NCBI GenBank assembly: GCA_946611595.1
Contig: CAMODY010000026.1
Location: 1-15,074, forward strand
Origin: an uncultured Clostridia bacterium
Lineage (GTDB): Bacteria > Bacillota > Clostridia > Lachnospirales > Lachnospiraceae
Reading direction: 5' to 3'
DNA length: 15,074 nucleotides
Shown here: positions 14,252 through 15,074 of the stretch, one piece after another
Layout: each line of letters begins with the position of its first letter
Position numbering within the stretch: position 1 is the first letter of the stretch
Notes under the pieces: model-generated
Database searches by the model: none
What the model saw: the letters and a program-made list of their open reading frames with translations, nothing else
What the model was told of the DNA's origin: nothing
Translations under genes and position numbers: made by a program

Positions 14252-15074
14252 GTGAAGATCATACACAAGGACGTATTCAGAGAAATCAAGACCTCGTTAG
14301 GGCGGTTTGTATCGCTCTTTCTTATCGTGGCCTTAGGCGTTGCTGTGTATGCCGGTATCCGCTCCTGCAGACCGGATATGATGATCTCTGCAGATGCTTT
14401 TTATGATGAGTCGAACCTGGAAGACATCCGGGTTATGAGCACCTTGGGATTGACGGATGATGATGTGGCGGCTCTTGAAGCTGTAGATGGCGTAAAAAAA
14501 GCAGTGGGCACGTACTCTTCGGACTTCATCTGTAAACTCGGAGACAGTCAGTATGTAGTTAAGCTGATGGCGATCACAGATGGCATCAATGAGATCACCT
14601 TAAAATCCGGCAGGCTGCCGCAGGCGGATAATGAATGTCTGATCGATGATTATTACATGAACTTAAGAGAATATAAGATCGGTGATACGATCGAGATTTT
14701 CTCGGGCGACGATACAGAACTGGAAGACGTTGTGAATGTTACAAAGTTCACTGTTACCGGAAGCTTTGTCTCATCCGAATACCTTTCCATGACGATGGGA
14801 AATACCACGATTGGATCCGGAAAGATCGAAGGGTTGATGGCCGTTCAGCCTTCTGTTTTTGCGCTGGATGTCTATACGGAAATAGACCTTTTGGTAGACG
14901 GCGCGAAGGATCTGATGTGTTATTCCGATGAATACGAGGATCTGATCGATGCGGAAAAGGATAAGATCGAAGAAATCAGAGTAGGGCGCGAGCAGGCCCG
15001 CTATGATTCTGTAATTGGTGAGGCGAATGAAGAACTCGATAAGGCGAAAAAAGAATATGAGGATGGCAAGGCTG
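14252..15074 (+). CDS. FtsX-like ABC permease, 3' end outside the window
   Basis: Partial gene, open to the window edge (274 codons seen). It starts at GTG, 3 bases after the ATPase stop; the next ATGs fall after the first membrane helix, so GTG is the best start. The N-terminus MKIIHKDVFREIKTSLGRF is a cytoplasmic amphipathic leader. TM1 is at about 18-36 (VSLFLIVALGVAVYAGI). An extracellular domain follows, with a MacB-like periplasmic-core pattern, including LKSGRLPQADNECLIDDYY and YKIGDTIEIF. From about residue 230 the protein turns highly charged (EKDKIEEIR, NEELDKAKKEYEDGKA) and should form a coiled coil. This layout matches the large Firmicutes permeases with a long coiled-coil insert in the extracellular domain, often around 1,000 residues or more. 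The full length is not visible. Confidence 0.87.
   Translation, partial: MKIIHKDVFREIKTSLGRFVSLFLIVALGVAVYAGIRSCRPDMMISADAFYDESNLEDIRVMSTLGLTDDDVAALEAVDGVKKAVGTYSSDFICKLGDSQYVVKLMAITDGINEITLKSGRLPQADNECLIDDYYMNLREYKIGDTIEIFSGDDTELEDVVNVTKFTVTGSFVSSEYLSMTMGNTTIGSGKIEGLMAVQPSVFALDVYTEIDLLVDGAKDLMCYSDEYEDLIDAEKDKIEEIRVGREQARYDSVIGEANEELDKAKKEYEDGKA

Overview
The window looks like a piece of a Firmicutes chromosome of the class Clostridia, most like Lachnospiraceae. This is inferred from strong AAGGAGG-type ribosome binding sites, moderate base composition, a lipoprotein peptide-binding protein with a Gram-positive-style lipobox, the rpsO-pnp pair, a small alarmone synthetase and a large FtsX-type ABC permease. 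No phage, insertion sequence, CRISPR array, tRNA or rRNA is visible. Most of the window is core metabolism and transport.

Layout: asnS (asparaginyl-tRNA synthetase, 30-1418) comes first. A well-formed promoter (TTGTAA-17-TATAAT, 1478-1506) then drives an oligopeptide ABC importer: oppB, oppC, oppD and oppF (1613-5651), tightly packed, followed by the binding lipoprotein oppA (5771-7582). oppA sits behind a 119-base gap holding a stem-loop and a weak promoter, and ends in a strong terminator (7619-7653). Next come tcdA (t6A-to-cyclic-t6A tRNA dehydratase, 7764-8492) and a CLC antiporter of the fluoride-exporting type (8508-9839). The CLC gene has its own consensus-like promoter buried in the end of tcdA, placed so that its mRNA would be nearly leaderless. 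A (p)ppGpp synthetase gene runs convergently on the minus strand (9844-10572), only 4 bases from the CLC stop.

After a divergent intergenic region, a near-consensus promoter drives rpsO (S15, 10870-11136) and then pnp (polynucleotide phosphorylase, 11322-13412). Between them lie a leaky-looking terminator and a long irregular 25-bp hairpin that cannot be a terminator and resembles the kind of structure used for pnp leader processing. pnp ends at a terminator. The last operon is an ABC exporter: a MacB/LolD-type ATPase (13544-14248) and a large FtsX-like permease starting at GTG 14252 and cut off by the window edge. Its promoter is bracketed by two TTTC/GAAA inverted repeats that look like operator sites.

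I see no wholly new multigene system. The points most worth checking are regulatory: the near-leaderless CLC transcript without an evident fluoride riboswitch, the Thr at the CLC central anion position, the pnp leader hairpin with two competing arms, and the paired palindromes at the exporter promoter.
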